Source: Marsupella aquatica (lineage: Eukaryota; Marchantiophyta). Taken from it: a stretch of 64,000 bases of DNA. This document shows positions 41,354 to 51,768 of the stretch, in pieces (the first letter of the stretch is position 1; every line of letters begins with the position of its first letter). The position numbers and the translations under genes are program-made. The notes beneath the pieces are model-generated. The model had not been told where the DNA came from. It saw nothing but the letters and a program-made list of their open reading frames with translations, and made no database searches. The stretch lies in contig OZ316899.1 of the NCBI GenBank assembly GCA_973895155.1, forward strand, positions 12,400,001 through 12,464,000. The letters are read 5' to 3'.

Positions 41354-43706
41354 CTGCACGCATCACACACGTTTGGCTCAAATTATCAACCGATGGGTAA
41401 TGTTCGAGAACTACAGCAAAGACTAAATTAGCACCGGGCGCTGTCATGAGGTTTCCATCCTAAAGGAGGAATCCTCATATTTTGTGAAGGAAGTTGAAAC
41501 CTATTTTACTTCTAACTTGGGCAAGTTGACTTGACTTGAGCTAACTTGACCAAGGTGAAGGAGGAAGTAGAGTTATGAGGGTCAAGGTAGGGATGAGGTC
41601 AAGCCTACCCACCCTTGTTACTATTGTGGGGTATGTTTTTCATTTGTGACCAGCGATTAAGTTATCATTTGGCGGATTGGCGGAATGGAGGTTGCTTGCT
41701 CAACAAGCAAGGTATTTAGGGTTTTGGCAACATGGTGACCAGGTTCATTGAATACATGGAGGAGGTGACCAGGTTCAAGGCATGTAAGAGGGTTTGGTCC
41801 AAGTGCATCAGTTTTGTGAGATTTGGACCAGATTCAGATTTTTGTGTTAAATGGACCAGATTCAATGTATCTACTTCAACGGTGGATCTTGGTTTTGGTT
41901 AATGGATGGTTTGGATTGAAGGTGGAGATGTGAGTTAGGGCTTGGTGGAGGTCGTGGCTTTTTCAAAAATGTCGAAGCTCATTTGGTTTACAAGTTACTA
42001 AGGAGGGGTTTTTTGGCTCATTTTTGGCCGTTTGATCTAATTGGTGTGAGATTGAGGGCTGTGATTCAACGAGGATTAAAACCATAAGTGGAGGGGCTTG
42101 TGGGTGCTCTGGGCCTTCCCACGTGGGTACTAAAGGAGGAAGTTCGAGTGGCCAAGAGTTCGGAGGTTAGATGCTGCTGAAGTGCTGCCGTTTTGCCATT
42201 TTGGAGTGTTAAGTCCCATTTTTAGTTGTAGGAGCGAACCTCTTGAGGGGAGCTCGAGCATGAGGCATGAGTGAAGGGGGAGCCCTCCTCCTTGGCCATG
42301 GCCTTAGGATTTTGAGGGTAGGAGATGTAGAGGCAATTTTGTGAAGAGATAGATGGAGTAGAAGCTTTGAATGTGAAGAGATTGAGTTTTGTGACGGTTT
42401 TTCTAGGGATTTGGAGAGAGGTTTCGAATGTAGGAGAGGCTGACTCGAAGCCTTAGGAAGGAGGTAGGATGTGAGTAGGAAGTATAAGGGGCTTGCATGA
42501 GAGATTGCCCACAAGAAGGCATACTCGAAGTAGGTTTGTTGCTTCAAGTTTTGAGGAGAATGGACTTGTAGGAGATTTTCGAAAGCTTAGAGGAGATGAG
42601 ACCTAATCTTGTTGAAGCTTGGGAGTCTTGCATTAGAGATGGCTCACTAAGAAGGCCTACTCTCTTGTAAACTCCTTGACTTGAAGCTTCGAAAGTAGAT
42701 TTGGTTGATAGAAGGAAGTATGAGAGAAGGAGACTAGGGTTTTGAAGCTTGGATAGGCTATGGAGGGATTTTGAATGCTTGGTTGATGATTAGACTTGGT
42801 GATGATTCATTTTTTCTAGGAGGGTCTTGCTTGTGACCCATGTTTTTACTTGGAGACCATGATGCTACATGTGCCTTCTTGCTATGCATTTAGAGGAGAG
42901 GTATCCTCGTTTTTGAGATGTGTGTTGATGCCTTGCTTTGGCTATGAGTGATGGAATGGTTAGAATGAATGTCTTCATGCCATTTTCGAATGTTGTTGTG
43001 AGCTTGAAGGTGTTTTTGAAAGTAGATGGGTTGGATGAAGGTACTTTCAAAAGTAGTTATTATGCATGAGGGAAGTTGCAAGAGTAAAGAGTGAAGGCAT
43101 TTTTGATTGATGGAATGGGTTGTTTGTGGATTGTACTTGGTGGTTCTACTAGAGGAAGGGACTAAGGTCAATTCCATGTTTGTTAAGGAGTTTGTTGACC
43201 AACCCTAGGTCATTTTTCGAAAGTAGTTTTCCATGTTTCAACAGTTGGATGTTTGAATGGTGCATAGAGATCCCTTGCATACCTTTGGATGTCCCACTTG
43301 TCTTAGCCACAACCAAGAGTGACCCGTAACTTGACCACATTGATGTAAGCTTGAACTTGTGTACCTTAGAGGGTTGCAAGGGATTGTGTGCAATCAAGTG
43401 TTGGAAAAGGAATGGTGACCAATTGAATGTTGGGCTTAGACTTGTGAGGATTACATTGGGAAGCTTGAACTAGTTATTTTGATTGTGATTGGATATGAGT
43501 ATGTAAATGGCTTGAGTTTCGAAAGCATGCTTGCTTGCTTGTGATGATGTGGATGAAAGGTTAGGGTAGATACTTTGTCTTGTTTGCAACCGTTTCCTAT
43601 CTCTCAAGCAGCCATACACCCTGCGTGTCCCTTGAGGCCCTTTCCCACCTCTTTGCTTATCCTCAGGACAGCGCTAACAATAAACAAGAGATGCAACGAT
43701 CTATAC
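41354..43706 (-). other. Enlarged intron 3 of inner ParB/MTase-like gene
   Basis: 2353 bp, against 89 bp for the same intron in the outer copy (58999-59087). Donor GTATAG at 43706, acceptor TGCAG at 41354. Most of it (about 41450-43665) must be an insertion of an unidentified repeat; only short frames occur. A palindrome copy lies at 41429-41443 and a half-motif AGCGCTAA near 43673. Short inverted sequences CCTCATGACAGCGC and CCTCAGGACAGCGC bracket the filler. Confidence 0.6.
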
Positions 43707-44410
43707 CTGAATATTGGTGTTTGCTCTGTACATGGGCATAGACATGATGACATTGTGAGAATTGACACAATGGAACTTTTTTGACTGCTGGCATGCTGAA
43801 ATGACCTGCGAGACCTGGTCATGGTCATCTAAATACAAGATTGCAAGCATGCCATCATCAGAAAGGAAAGGGTCCATCGCTTTGAAGAAAGAACTGGGAA
43901 CTGTGTGGTCTGGTACATTCCACTTTGGAACCCGACGGTCCATGAGCGTAGGTTTAAGTCCAGTAGGAAGATAGATGAATCCTGCATTGACACCAAACGA
44001 TCTTTCTTTTCCTCCTCTGATTACTCCCTTTACTCGGGAACCCGACTTGATTAAGTCCCGTCCCCATTTCTCTGCATCAGTCATCCAATCTGGTTTCGCT
44101 GCTTTGTTGAAAGTAGTATCAATAAATTCTTGGATACTTGTTTCCACCATGCAATGCCTAGAAGATTTGCTCTTGAAGGTTCCCACATCTCTCTGAACAC
44201 CAGTTCCAGCGGCATCATCTGGGGAAAATTCTCCAGCTTGAATTGCCCTTTTCTTCTTCTTCTTTGTATTGGTTGCATCAAGAGGGACGATCTCTTTCGC
44301 TTTGTCAATTGGAGTTACTGGGTCTGACTGGGCACCGGTATTGGCTTCGGAAGGCTCCAGAGTGGCATCTACTTTTGTTTCATTGGTTGCAGCATCAGAC
44401 TTTCTCCCAC
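43707..44410 (-). pseudogene. Inner ElemX ParB/MTase-like gene, exon 3
   Basis: Acceptor CTTTAG at 44411, donor CAG|GTATAG at 43706; the frame is open throughout. Lys-rich linker, then KPDWMTDAEKWGRDLIKSG, GVNAGFIYLPTGLKP, VPKWNVPDHTVPSSFF and MDPFLSDDGMLAILYLDD. The last resembles the post-motif-IV region (l.pgG.l.i) of beta-class methyltransferases. A canonical DPPY catalytic tetrapeptide is not seen in the expected place (YLPTG here, YHPTG in the outer copy), so catalysis may be lost or the active site diverged. Confidence 0.75.
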
Positions 44411-44560
44411 CTAAAGGAAAAAGAGTAGAATTTATTCAATGCTAAATAATAGCACCAGTCGCTGTCCAAACCAATTGAAAAAACAAACCAATAGACATAG
44501 TCATATAGCAGCGCTTGGCGCTAACCAAAATGTGAAGCTACAAGCTGAATGACAACTTAA

Positions 44561-45890
44561 GTTTTTTGGCGGACCGCGTTGAGGTACTCGGTGCCGCAGC
44601 TTTGGTTTTTGCTTTGGCTCTGGGTTTACGACTTCGATCAACATGAACAACCGTAGTTTTGCACACCGATTGCAATTCTGCCGCCGACTTGCTCACATCA
44701 CCTTTGATTCCTGCTTCATGTCGGACACAAACTTGGGAGGGACCTGAGACTTTGAAAGCTTATGAAATGCGTCTTTCTCAATGTCTCTAAATGGAGAGTC
44801 CCATCTATCGGTGTCCAAATACCAAGGACAATGAATTCTCTCCCATTCTGACAGTTTCCTTGGTGGAAGACACCCTTCAGCGGGATACATTGAATACACA
44901 TCGGCCAGTATGTCTCCTTCGGGAACAACGATCCACTTTTGGAAAGCAGCAGGGTATGCCCAAAAGTAATTTGGCTTCACAATCTCCATATGCATGAAGA
45001 AACGGTACAGGTATCATTTGGCCCTCTTCTGATTCTTGAGGGTGTAGTCAGCCTTGTCGGGATACTTGGAAGGCCACATTGTATTAAAAAACTTGCCTTT
45101 CACAGCGTCCCCAAATTTCTTGAAGTCATTTGAGACTATTTCAATAAGCGATTCAATCGACTCACACTCCCACTCCTGCAACCGATTGGCGTGGACTATA
45201 TCATTGACCTGGCGTAGGGAGGTTTGTAGCAAACCAATAGCGATTCCCTCCACAGTGTTCCAAGTTTTCTAGGTATGGCACCGTTGCTTCACTGGATCGT
45301 CATTAACGCTCTGTGGATGGAAGAATTGTTTCCTCAGCTCCGGTGTACAATGGGCAACCAGAAGGGTACTCCTCAGCTTGGGGTCGAGGGCAAAGACAGC
45401 GGTAACCAATCTTGCTCGATCCATTGTACAGACAATTGCATCCGGATTCTTCTCTCTCTTATTCTTCTTTGTGAGGGGGTACATCTCAGCACATGTCCGC
45501 ATGAAATCCTCAAAAGTGGGGCTTAACAGAGGAGTGATTTTTGACACCTTTATCGCCCAATCCTTTGTTGCCTCCATCATCGCTGCATGTCTTTTTGAAA
45601 TCTCTGCGGGAGACCAAGGTGTACCCTGAGCGGCAGCATGTTCCAGATCCATCTTAAACTGTCTAGAATTAGACTTGATCTTATTCTCACACAAGATGTA
45701 CAGAAGCGCTTCTTGAGGCATTTTTTTCGTATACCACGATCCCTTCCGTGTTTTCTGCATGATCTACCCAAACTTCTTGAAGTTTGCAGCGTCAATGATA
45801 GACTTGTAGTAATTCAGTTCATTCGAGAGAATTTGGTTGATACGGTCTGCATCAAGTATCCAAGAGAGTTCGACCACTACCTACCCAAGC
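44561..45890 (-). pseudogene. Inner ElemX ParB/MTase-like gene, exon 2
   Basis: Acceptor GTTTTCAG at 45891. Conserved blocks: GSWYTKKMPQEALLYILC, KITPLLSPTFEDFMRTCAEMY, TMDRARLVTAVFALDPKLRS, TLKNQKRAK, and NYFWAYPAAFQKW...HCPWYLDTDRWDSPF. These regions are not a family I recognise. Stops at 45764-45766, 45269-45271 and 45014-45016, and a frame change near 44695. Its donor is mutated (GTAAGT in the outer copy, TTAAGT here at 44560). The following intron (44411-44560) holds two palindromes. Confidence 0.8.
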
Positions 45891-45982
45891 CTGAAAACGA
45901 GAGAGGGAGTCAGTAGCGCCCGACGCTAGTGAAACACTATGATCATAGATTAGAATAGAAATATATTGGAAGAGACACTTAT

Positions 45983-46733
45983 TGGTTAACAGTGTGCATT
46001 GCCGCCTCAATCTCGATCAAGGACCCCTTTTCTCCCTTGAATATTGTGCACTGGACACGAGGATGGTATTTCATATCATCTGGATTCTCCTTTGTGACGA
46101 TGGACCATGCGTAGAGTTGATGGTTTCCATCAAACACAAAAAACATCTTATCCTACAGGACGCAGAAGTCAGGGTTGGCAGCGCATTCCGCCTCAAACTT
46201 TTCGTTCTCTGCGACCCAAATTGCATCCAGGAAGCACGAATCTCTGGCGTGCAGATCTGGACTTCTCCATTGGAATCTGTTGGTTGGACGTAAAACAGCA
46301 TGCCGATCTTAGGATTGTATCTTGTGCTCTGAAAGGAGTCTTTCAGCTTCTCTATCGAAGGGCTTCCCTTCTGTAATGTCCGTACTACTTCCATATGAAG
46401 TAGTCGGCACATTGGAATCCTTGGCGGATCCTTGTCATGTCCTCGGAAATCTTTTCCAAATGACATAATGTGTTTGGAGATCACATCGTAAACAGTCAGC
46501 AACGTCTCTCCAAAGACCTCCATAGCAAACGAATTAGAATCATCCATCTTCCCTCTCTTGCTATTCGGGAACAATACAGCGGGTTGTGCTTCAGGGGCTC
46601 GCGAAGCAGTGGATCGAGTCACTCGACGACTATACACAGATCCTGAAAATGAGCACTCAGATGTTTGCGAGGGGACGACCTCTCTGTGTCGGTTTCCACT
46701 AAAGCATTGAGAGGAGGATAAGGCAGGGTCCAT
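45983..46733 (-). pseudogene. Inner ElemX ParB/MTase-like gene, exon 1 (ParB-like)
   Basis: Likely start MDPALSSSQ at 46733; an upstream in-frame ATG at 46808 is not matched in the outer copy. ParB-like region: IPMCRLLHMEVVRTLQ, IEKLKDSFQSTRYNPKIGM, and FFVFDGNHQLYAW near 46110, where ParB-family proteins have G-x-x-R (Gln here, Arg in the outer copy). Defects: one-base loss near 46229, TAG at 46153-46155, and donor changed to AT at 45982. The intron 45891-45982 has a palindrome at 45914-45928. ParB-like domains bind DNA or CTP in bacteria; a role here is inferred. Confidence 0.78.
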
Positions 46734-47358
46734 TGCTCGCACAAGGGCGAAGGAAGCACTGACGACCACCGTGCTCTTTCCGTACTGCAAACGGAAAAAA
46801 CCCGTCACACAGCTTCGATCGTACTGTACTTAACATGGGAAATAAGAAGAATCTAGAGCACAGAGCATGACATATACGCTAAGGAAACTGAACTCCTGGC
46901 CTGGATCTATGACACATGTCGTTATCTTATTTGACAACACATAAGGGGATCAATGTATTGAGGGTCATGCAACCTATAGTTACCGTTGAATATGACCGTT
47001 GAAAGGAAAACCTGACGTTAGATGGACCCCAACCTTTTGGATTGTTATGAATAGCGCCAGGCGCTAAACATAAATTGACTCTGCATGGACCTCTACTTTT
47101 GCAATGTTTTTAATAGCGCTTGGCGCTATTCATCATCTGATATTTCTAGAACAAAAGGGTTCTTCCTAAATAACGTTTTTTGTTAATGTCGTTGATTGTA
47201 AATGACGTTGATATAATGACAAAATACATATATGGTGTTAGAGGATTGTCTTATTATAACGGCTTTAGGGAACTGTTAGTCAGGATCGATAACAGTCCTC
47301 GTCGGTGGAATTTTGATTCATAATTTTCCTACACTCATTCGCTTCCAAGGCTTCTGTG
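46734..47358. promoter_or_regulatory. ElemX divergent intergenic region (inner copy)
   Basis: A 625-bp spacer between the two divergent starts (46733 minus, 47359 plus). Palindromes lie at 47052-47066 and 47114-47128. No ORF. It presumably carries both promoters. Confidence 0.7.
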
Positions 47359-49271
47359 ATGTCTCAGTCAATCGTAGTTACCCGTATGTCCACCGGTGAC
47401 ATTGTTTCCATTCCAGTGTCTGTGGCCGAAAGGTACAGGCAAATAAGTGAGGTTTATCTTTGTGGAAGGTTTGATTTGCGCATGAATGACATAAAGGCAA
47501 TCGTTCAGGAGGGAACGGAAGCCAATGACTTTGAATCTATCGCACTTTTTGATGTCGATGACGGGGTGAGATTTTGGCACCTTAATGTTGGGTTGCGCTA
47601 CTCCATTGTTGTTCGGGAACCAAATCAAGGAGATTGGCAATCCCCTCAGAGGGATCCGGTGGATGTAGTTGCTCTTTCCGATAGTGATGATGAGGAGCCA
47701 CCAAGGATCCCCTTCGTGGAGCCTTCGGCGCCTGAAGTGGTCTTGGTCAAAGAGGAGATGCCATCGTCGCAATCCCATATTGTATACCGGAGAAGTGCAA
47801 TGGACGCGCTGCTCAAGTCAACTGGGTCCAACAAACTTTCAAGGTTCATTTCGGCTGGAAACTTCCGGCATGAACAAGTACCTTGTTTGCCACCGAAGTA
47901 CAATGGAAATGTAGTGTTTGAGTTGCCTCCATTGTCGGGAATTCTTTCAAAAGGATCCCGTCTACAGGACATGGACCGAACCAAGGATTGCTACATCTGG
48001 ACTAGAATATTTCCTACCACTACAAACGTGCAGCCCAAGAAATACTGGGAATTCGGTAAAGTCACTTGTACTGGATTTATTGAGTGCAGGAATAAAACTT
48101 GTGACTACTTCCGCCGAAGAAGAGGAGGAATGCAAAGGCATGGGCTGGTACCCCAAAACTTGGAGGCTCTCACCGTGTTGGATCGTTCATTGAGCAGGGT
48201 GGAGTTGTTTGTCATTATTGCCAGCAGCTCCCTTTTTGTGTAGAGGCATGCTCTGCAAGACTGTTTTATATGTATCCTCAAGTTCTGCTTGACTCAAATA
48301 CCTGTAGTCACATGTCTTGCCTTGCGATTCATACGGGCACCCACAACCATCCTTGTCGTAAGGTATTTTCCCGGAGTGCGGAAAAGGTAGTTGAAGATGT
48401 CATAAAAAAGAAATTGGAAGGCAATCCAACTTGGACGCCTGCCAGGATTAAAAATGTAGCGACAGGATCTTTTGTACAGTCTTTGTGTGAGAGCCTAGGT
48501 GAGATTGAAGATATCGAAGAGACAGAGATTTTCCAGTCTCTAATGGTAGTTTCTACTCCACAGAAGTTTGCATCTCTTTTCAGGAGTGTTAGGCAGGACC
48601 AGAAAGGCCGTGGAGAGTTGGATTTTCTTGTTCGGTATCAAAAGAATATCAACATGCCTTTTCTACACAGGTACATCCTTCCAGGTCAAGGATCTCAAGA
48701 AGACAGACCTCACATATTTAAGATGACTTCCAAAGGCCATGGGTCTGGGGTGGATCTTTTGCGGCAAATGCAACCTGGAGGGATGCTTGAAGGTGCCTGG
48801 GTAAGCTTCGATGTCATGAAATGAATGACCAAGGATTGGGTGACTTTTAGCGCACACGTTTACGATCACAATTACCGCGCATTGTGTACAATATTTACTT
48901 GCGAGCTAAAAGCTGAGGACACGGCGTCATTCGAGAAGGCTTGGAGATTAATGATTGAGGTTTCCAAAGAGAATGGGTTAGATAATCCAACCATTCATGG
49001 CTTCATGGCAGACAATGCCCAAGCCGGATGGTTAGCAGTCCGAAATGTTTTTTTTGGAGGGCACCCAAACCCTGAACGAGAGAGGACGGACGCTTTTCAT
49101 TTTTACCAAGCTTTTCATCGCCATTCTGTTGAAGGAGTGTTGGAAGAGAAGCAGGCGAAACATCGAATGCTATGGGATAAATTACGGAATGCACCAACAT
49201 TTGTAGAGGCTTACCGACTTTCAAGAGAGATTGACCTATGGTGGTAGTCGGGTAATTGCTTACTTGGAAAG
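47359..49271 (+). pseudogene. Inner ElemX transposase, N-terminal finger and DDE core
   Basis: ATG at 47359 (MSQSIVVTRMSTGDIVSI). N-terminal region with YLCGRFDLRMNDIKAIVQ and an acidic linker. Cys-rich segment ending CLAIHTGTHNHPCRKV (near 48340), which resembles the GCM/WRKY-type finger of MULE transposases. Transposase core: GAWVSFDVMK (first Asp, near 48815), TCELKAEDTASFEKAW, GFMADNAQAGWLAVRNVFF (second Asp, near 49010) and a His-rich RTDAFHFYQAFHRHS. I could not place the third acidic residue. Defects: frameshift near 48118, TGA at 48822-48824, stop at 49245-49247, then the 340-bp insertion. Confidence 0.82.
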
Positions 49272-49611
49272 AAGTGTTTACAAAAGATAGCAAACAGGAA
49301 ACAGGATTTAATAACAAAAACTGGTAACAAGAAAAAAAACTAGTAACAGGAAAATGGATGGAATTTTTTTTTGATTTTTTTTTTTTTGAGAAAAAAAAAG
49401 TTTTTTTTTTGGTCAACCAGTTTTTTTTGCTACAGCCCAAAGCTAGCCAAAAATGTTGCATTGTTAATTTTTTTTGGAAATAACATGTTTTATGAGACAT
49501 TTTTAAATTGTCATTTTTCCTGGTAACAGTGATTTTTTCTTGGTAACAGCATTTTAAAAACAGGAAAAAAAAATCTTGTTTACCTGTTTCTTGTCTCCGT
49601 CGCTATACCCC
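49272..49611. mobile_element. 340-bp MITE-like element related to ElemX termini
   Basis: Flanked by an 8-bp near-identical duplication (TTGGAAAG at 49264-49271, CTGGAAAG at 49612-49619). It starts AAGTGTTTACAAAAGATAGC and ends CTCCGTCGCTATACCCC. Its subterminal CAGGAAACAGG and GGTAACA repeats match both ends of the inner ElemX (39617 and 57045). The middle is A/T homopolymer-rich and non-coding. It is best read as an internally deleted derivative mobilised by an ElemX-type transposase. Confidence 0.75.
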
Positions 49612-51469
49612 CTGGAAAGCTCCGAATGCTTCAAAGTTGGATATCGTGGTGGGTCGTGCGTTGGAGGCAGTGGGGAAATTTTATTCGCTTGGTGAGTAAT
49701 AGCGCTTGGCGCTAGTAATATGCAAGTCAGATTGCTTTGTAGAAGTACATTTTTCAGATGACATTCCTCAACATTCCATCCAAAGAATCCAAATAATGTA
49801 ATTGATTCTCAAATATTGACCTGTTTATTTTCATAAACATGTGATTACACAATAATATTGATGGTTTTGTCTAAATGTTCTGCCTAGCGCCTGGCGCTAG
49901 TATGTTTTGCGGATTCTTACCAGTGTTTATGCTTTGTCGTTCTAGGACAAAAGTGCTGAAGAAGGCGCTAGGATTCCTAACTATACCGGGTCAGAGTCTG
50001 TTCATGCGGGAATGAAAGCATGGGTAATGAAAAAAAAAGTTGGGCTCTTTGAGGCATGTGAAATGGATCAGAATCGAGCTATATCGCAGGTTGCAGCATA
50101 TACCACATATCGGAAAGGATTGAGTAGAGGAAGAGGTCCTACAATATGGGAACTGGCTTTCCGTTCAGCTGACCAGGCAGGTTCCCCAGAGCTGTTCGAG
50201 GATGCGATGAACATGCTCCTCTCCAATGCAGCTGAGTTTGACTTGGAGAGAAGCGTTCCTCTCAACGGAGATGTTACAAAGTCTGTCAAGAGGAAAGGAC
50301 CTGCAACTGGGATTGTCTCGCCACAAGACTCCCACCGACATGATAAAGTCCTTATCACATCGCCGAATACCAGATCAATCAAGCGTAAAAATCTGCACCA
50401 CACAATGTTTGCTTCCATATCGGAAGAAAAACCTGATGACATTTCCGTTGTCAATCTCTCAGGAAGTGATGATTCGAGGGATGTAGATCGTGATGATTTC
50501 AGTACACCGCAGAGTCGACATCAATCACGTTCAACACAATACCCACAAAGCGCCCCCGCTGTACTTCAGCAGACATTGCTCCAATCTCCAGTTCTTGAAA
50601 CAGAATTCATGCAGGGTTCATGGCATCTGTGTCAGACATCAAGATTTGGGGCCGGTCCACAGTGCAACACGTCATTTGGCGGTAGTTCCGAGAGAGACGA
50701 GGGTCGAAATAGAGTGAAGAAAGTTGGGTTCCCCTCATCAAACAATGTCATTGGAATTGTTGTCAAAGGACAATGCATGTTCAGGGGGGAACCCATAGCC
50801 AAAATGATATGGTTCTGCCCAAACAACACATGCTATCGGGGCCGTCCCCGCCGTGGTGTAGTGAACCTGCCCTCCGTTCCTGATGTTCTTCCTGTTATAA
50901 AAGGAACAAATGTTTCGGAAGCTGAGATGAAGTATCTTGTTGACCAGGGAATACCTATAGCCCGAGGAAGAGACGGTCCTCTACCTCCACCATCACTTTT
51001 CGAGCTTTGAATCAATGTAAACTTATTTCCAGAGAGAGTGAATCTTTTGGAACCCACTGTTCGTCTCCAAAGTCGGAATGGAAAGAACACGGTTCCTCGA
51101 TCGACCTTGACCCATGGTCACATGAAGAGGATTGAATCTGCAAGAAAAGAGACCATGTCCGTCTAGGGACAATGGGATGTTTCTATTGGGAACTCATGGG
51201 GGAAGCAATTCAAAGTACAAACACATGAGAATCTAAGGACGCCGAATAGTTACTTTGTGCAGATTTGTATTTTCCCGACTTGTTCTTGTGAGGATTTCTA
51301 TCGTCGACATTCTCGCAGACATCCATATATGCCTTGCAAACATTTGTACTGGGTTTTCCATACCGTTTTCAAACTAGACGTTGAGGAATCTACTTTGACC
51401 AGCCAACCAATTCTCACAGTTGGAGAAGTCCGACTGATCTTGGAGAGGGAGAATGCTCATGGTTTATAG
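49612..51469 (+). pseudogene. Inner ElemX transposase, C-terminal part with SWIM finger
   Basis: Resumes with RWKAPNASKLDIVVGRALE after the insertion. Donor CTTG|GTGAGT at 49692; intron 49692-49945 with two palindromes (49700, 49885); acceptor TTCTAG at 49945. The next exon runs DKSAEEGARIPNYTG through a long Ser/Arg-rich linker to CPNNTCYRGRPRRG. In the same frame, past TGA 51008-51010 and TAG 51164-51166, comes the SWIM pattern CSCEDFYRRHSRRHPYMPCKH (CxC...CxH), then the end ILERENAHGL and stop at 51467-51469. SWIM fingers are typical of MULE/FAR1-type transposases. Confidence 0.8.
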
Positions 51470-51635
51470 AGAAGTATATATTTGTCCTATACTTGAAACG
51501 GTTATATTAGTTTTTGTCGTATTACAACGATATAGTTTTATGTTAGCGCCTGGCGCTAGGATGGAAGTCTTCCTTATTATCATTTACTTCATTGTAATCC
51601 TATCACTACAAATGATATTTTAAATTTGTGTTTCC
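51351..51635 (+). repeat. Direct repeat of ElemX transposase 3' end, copy 1
   Basis: 285 bp covering the last codons and 3' flank of the transposase, including a palindrome at 51544-51558. It is almost identical to 56250-56537. The Copia fragment starts immediately after, at 51636. Confidence 0.85.
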
Positions 51636-51768
51636 TGTTAGAATATATTTAACTGTGATGCCTAGACAGGAATCACTCGACCGGTTAAGTGGGTAAAGCA
51701 GGAAGGCACCCTAGGAACACCTTAGTACAGTGACAAAACAAGGAAAATATAAACAATTAGGGGCAACC

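Noticed and set aside
42209-43397. Small minus-strand frames in the enlarged intron
   Set aside because: They are short, unlinked and of biased composition, with no motif and no match to other parts of the window.
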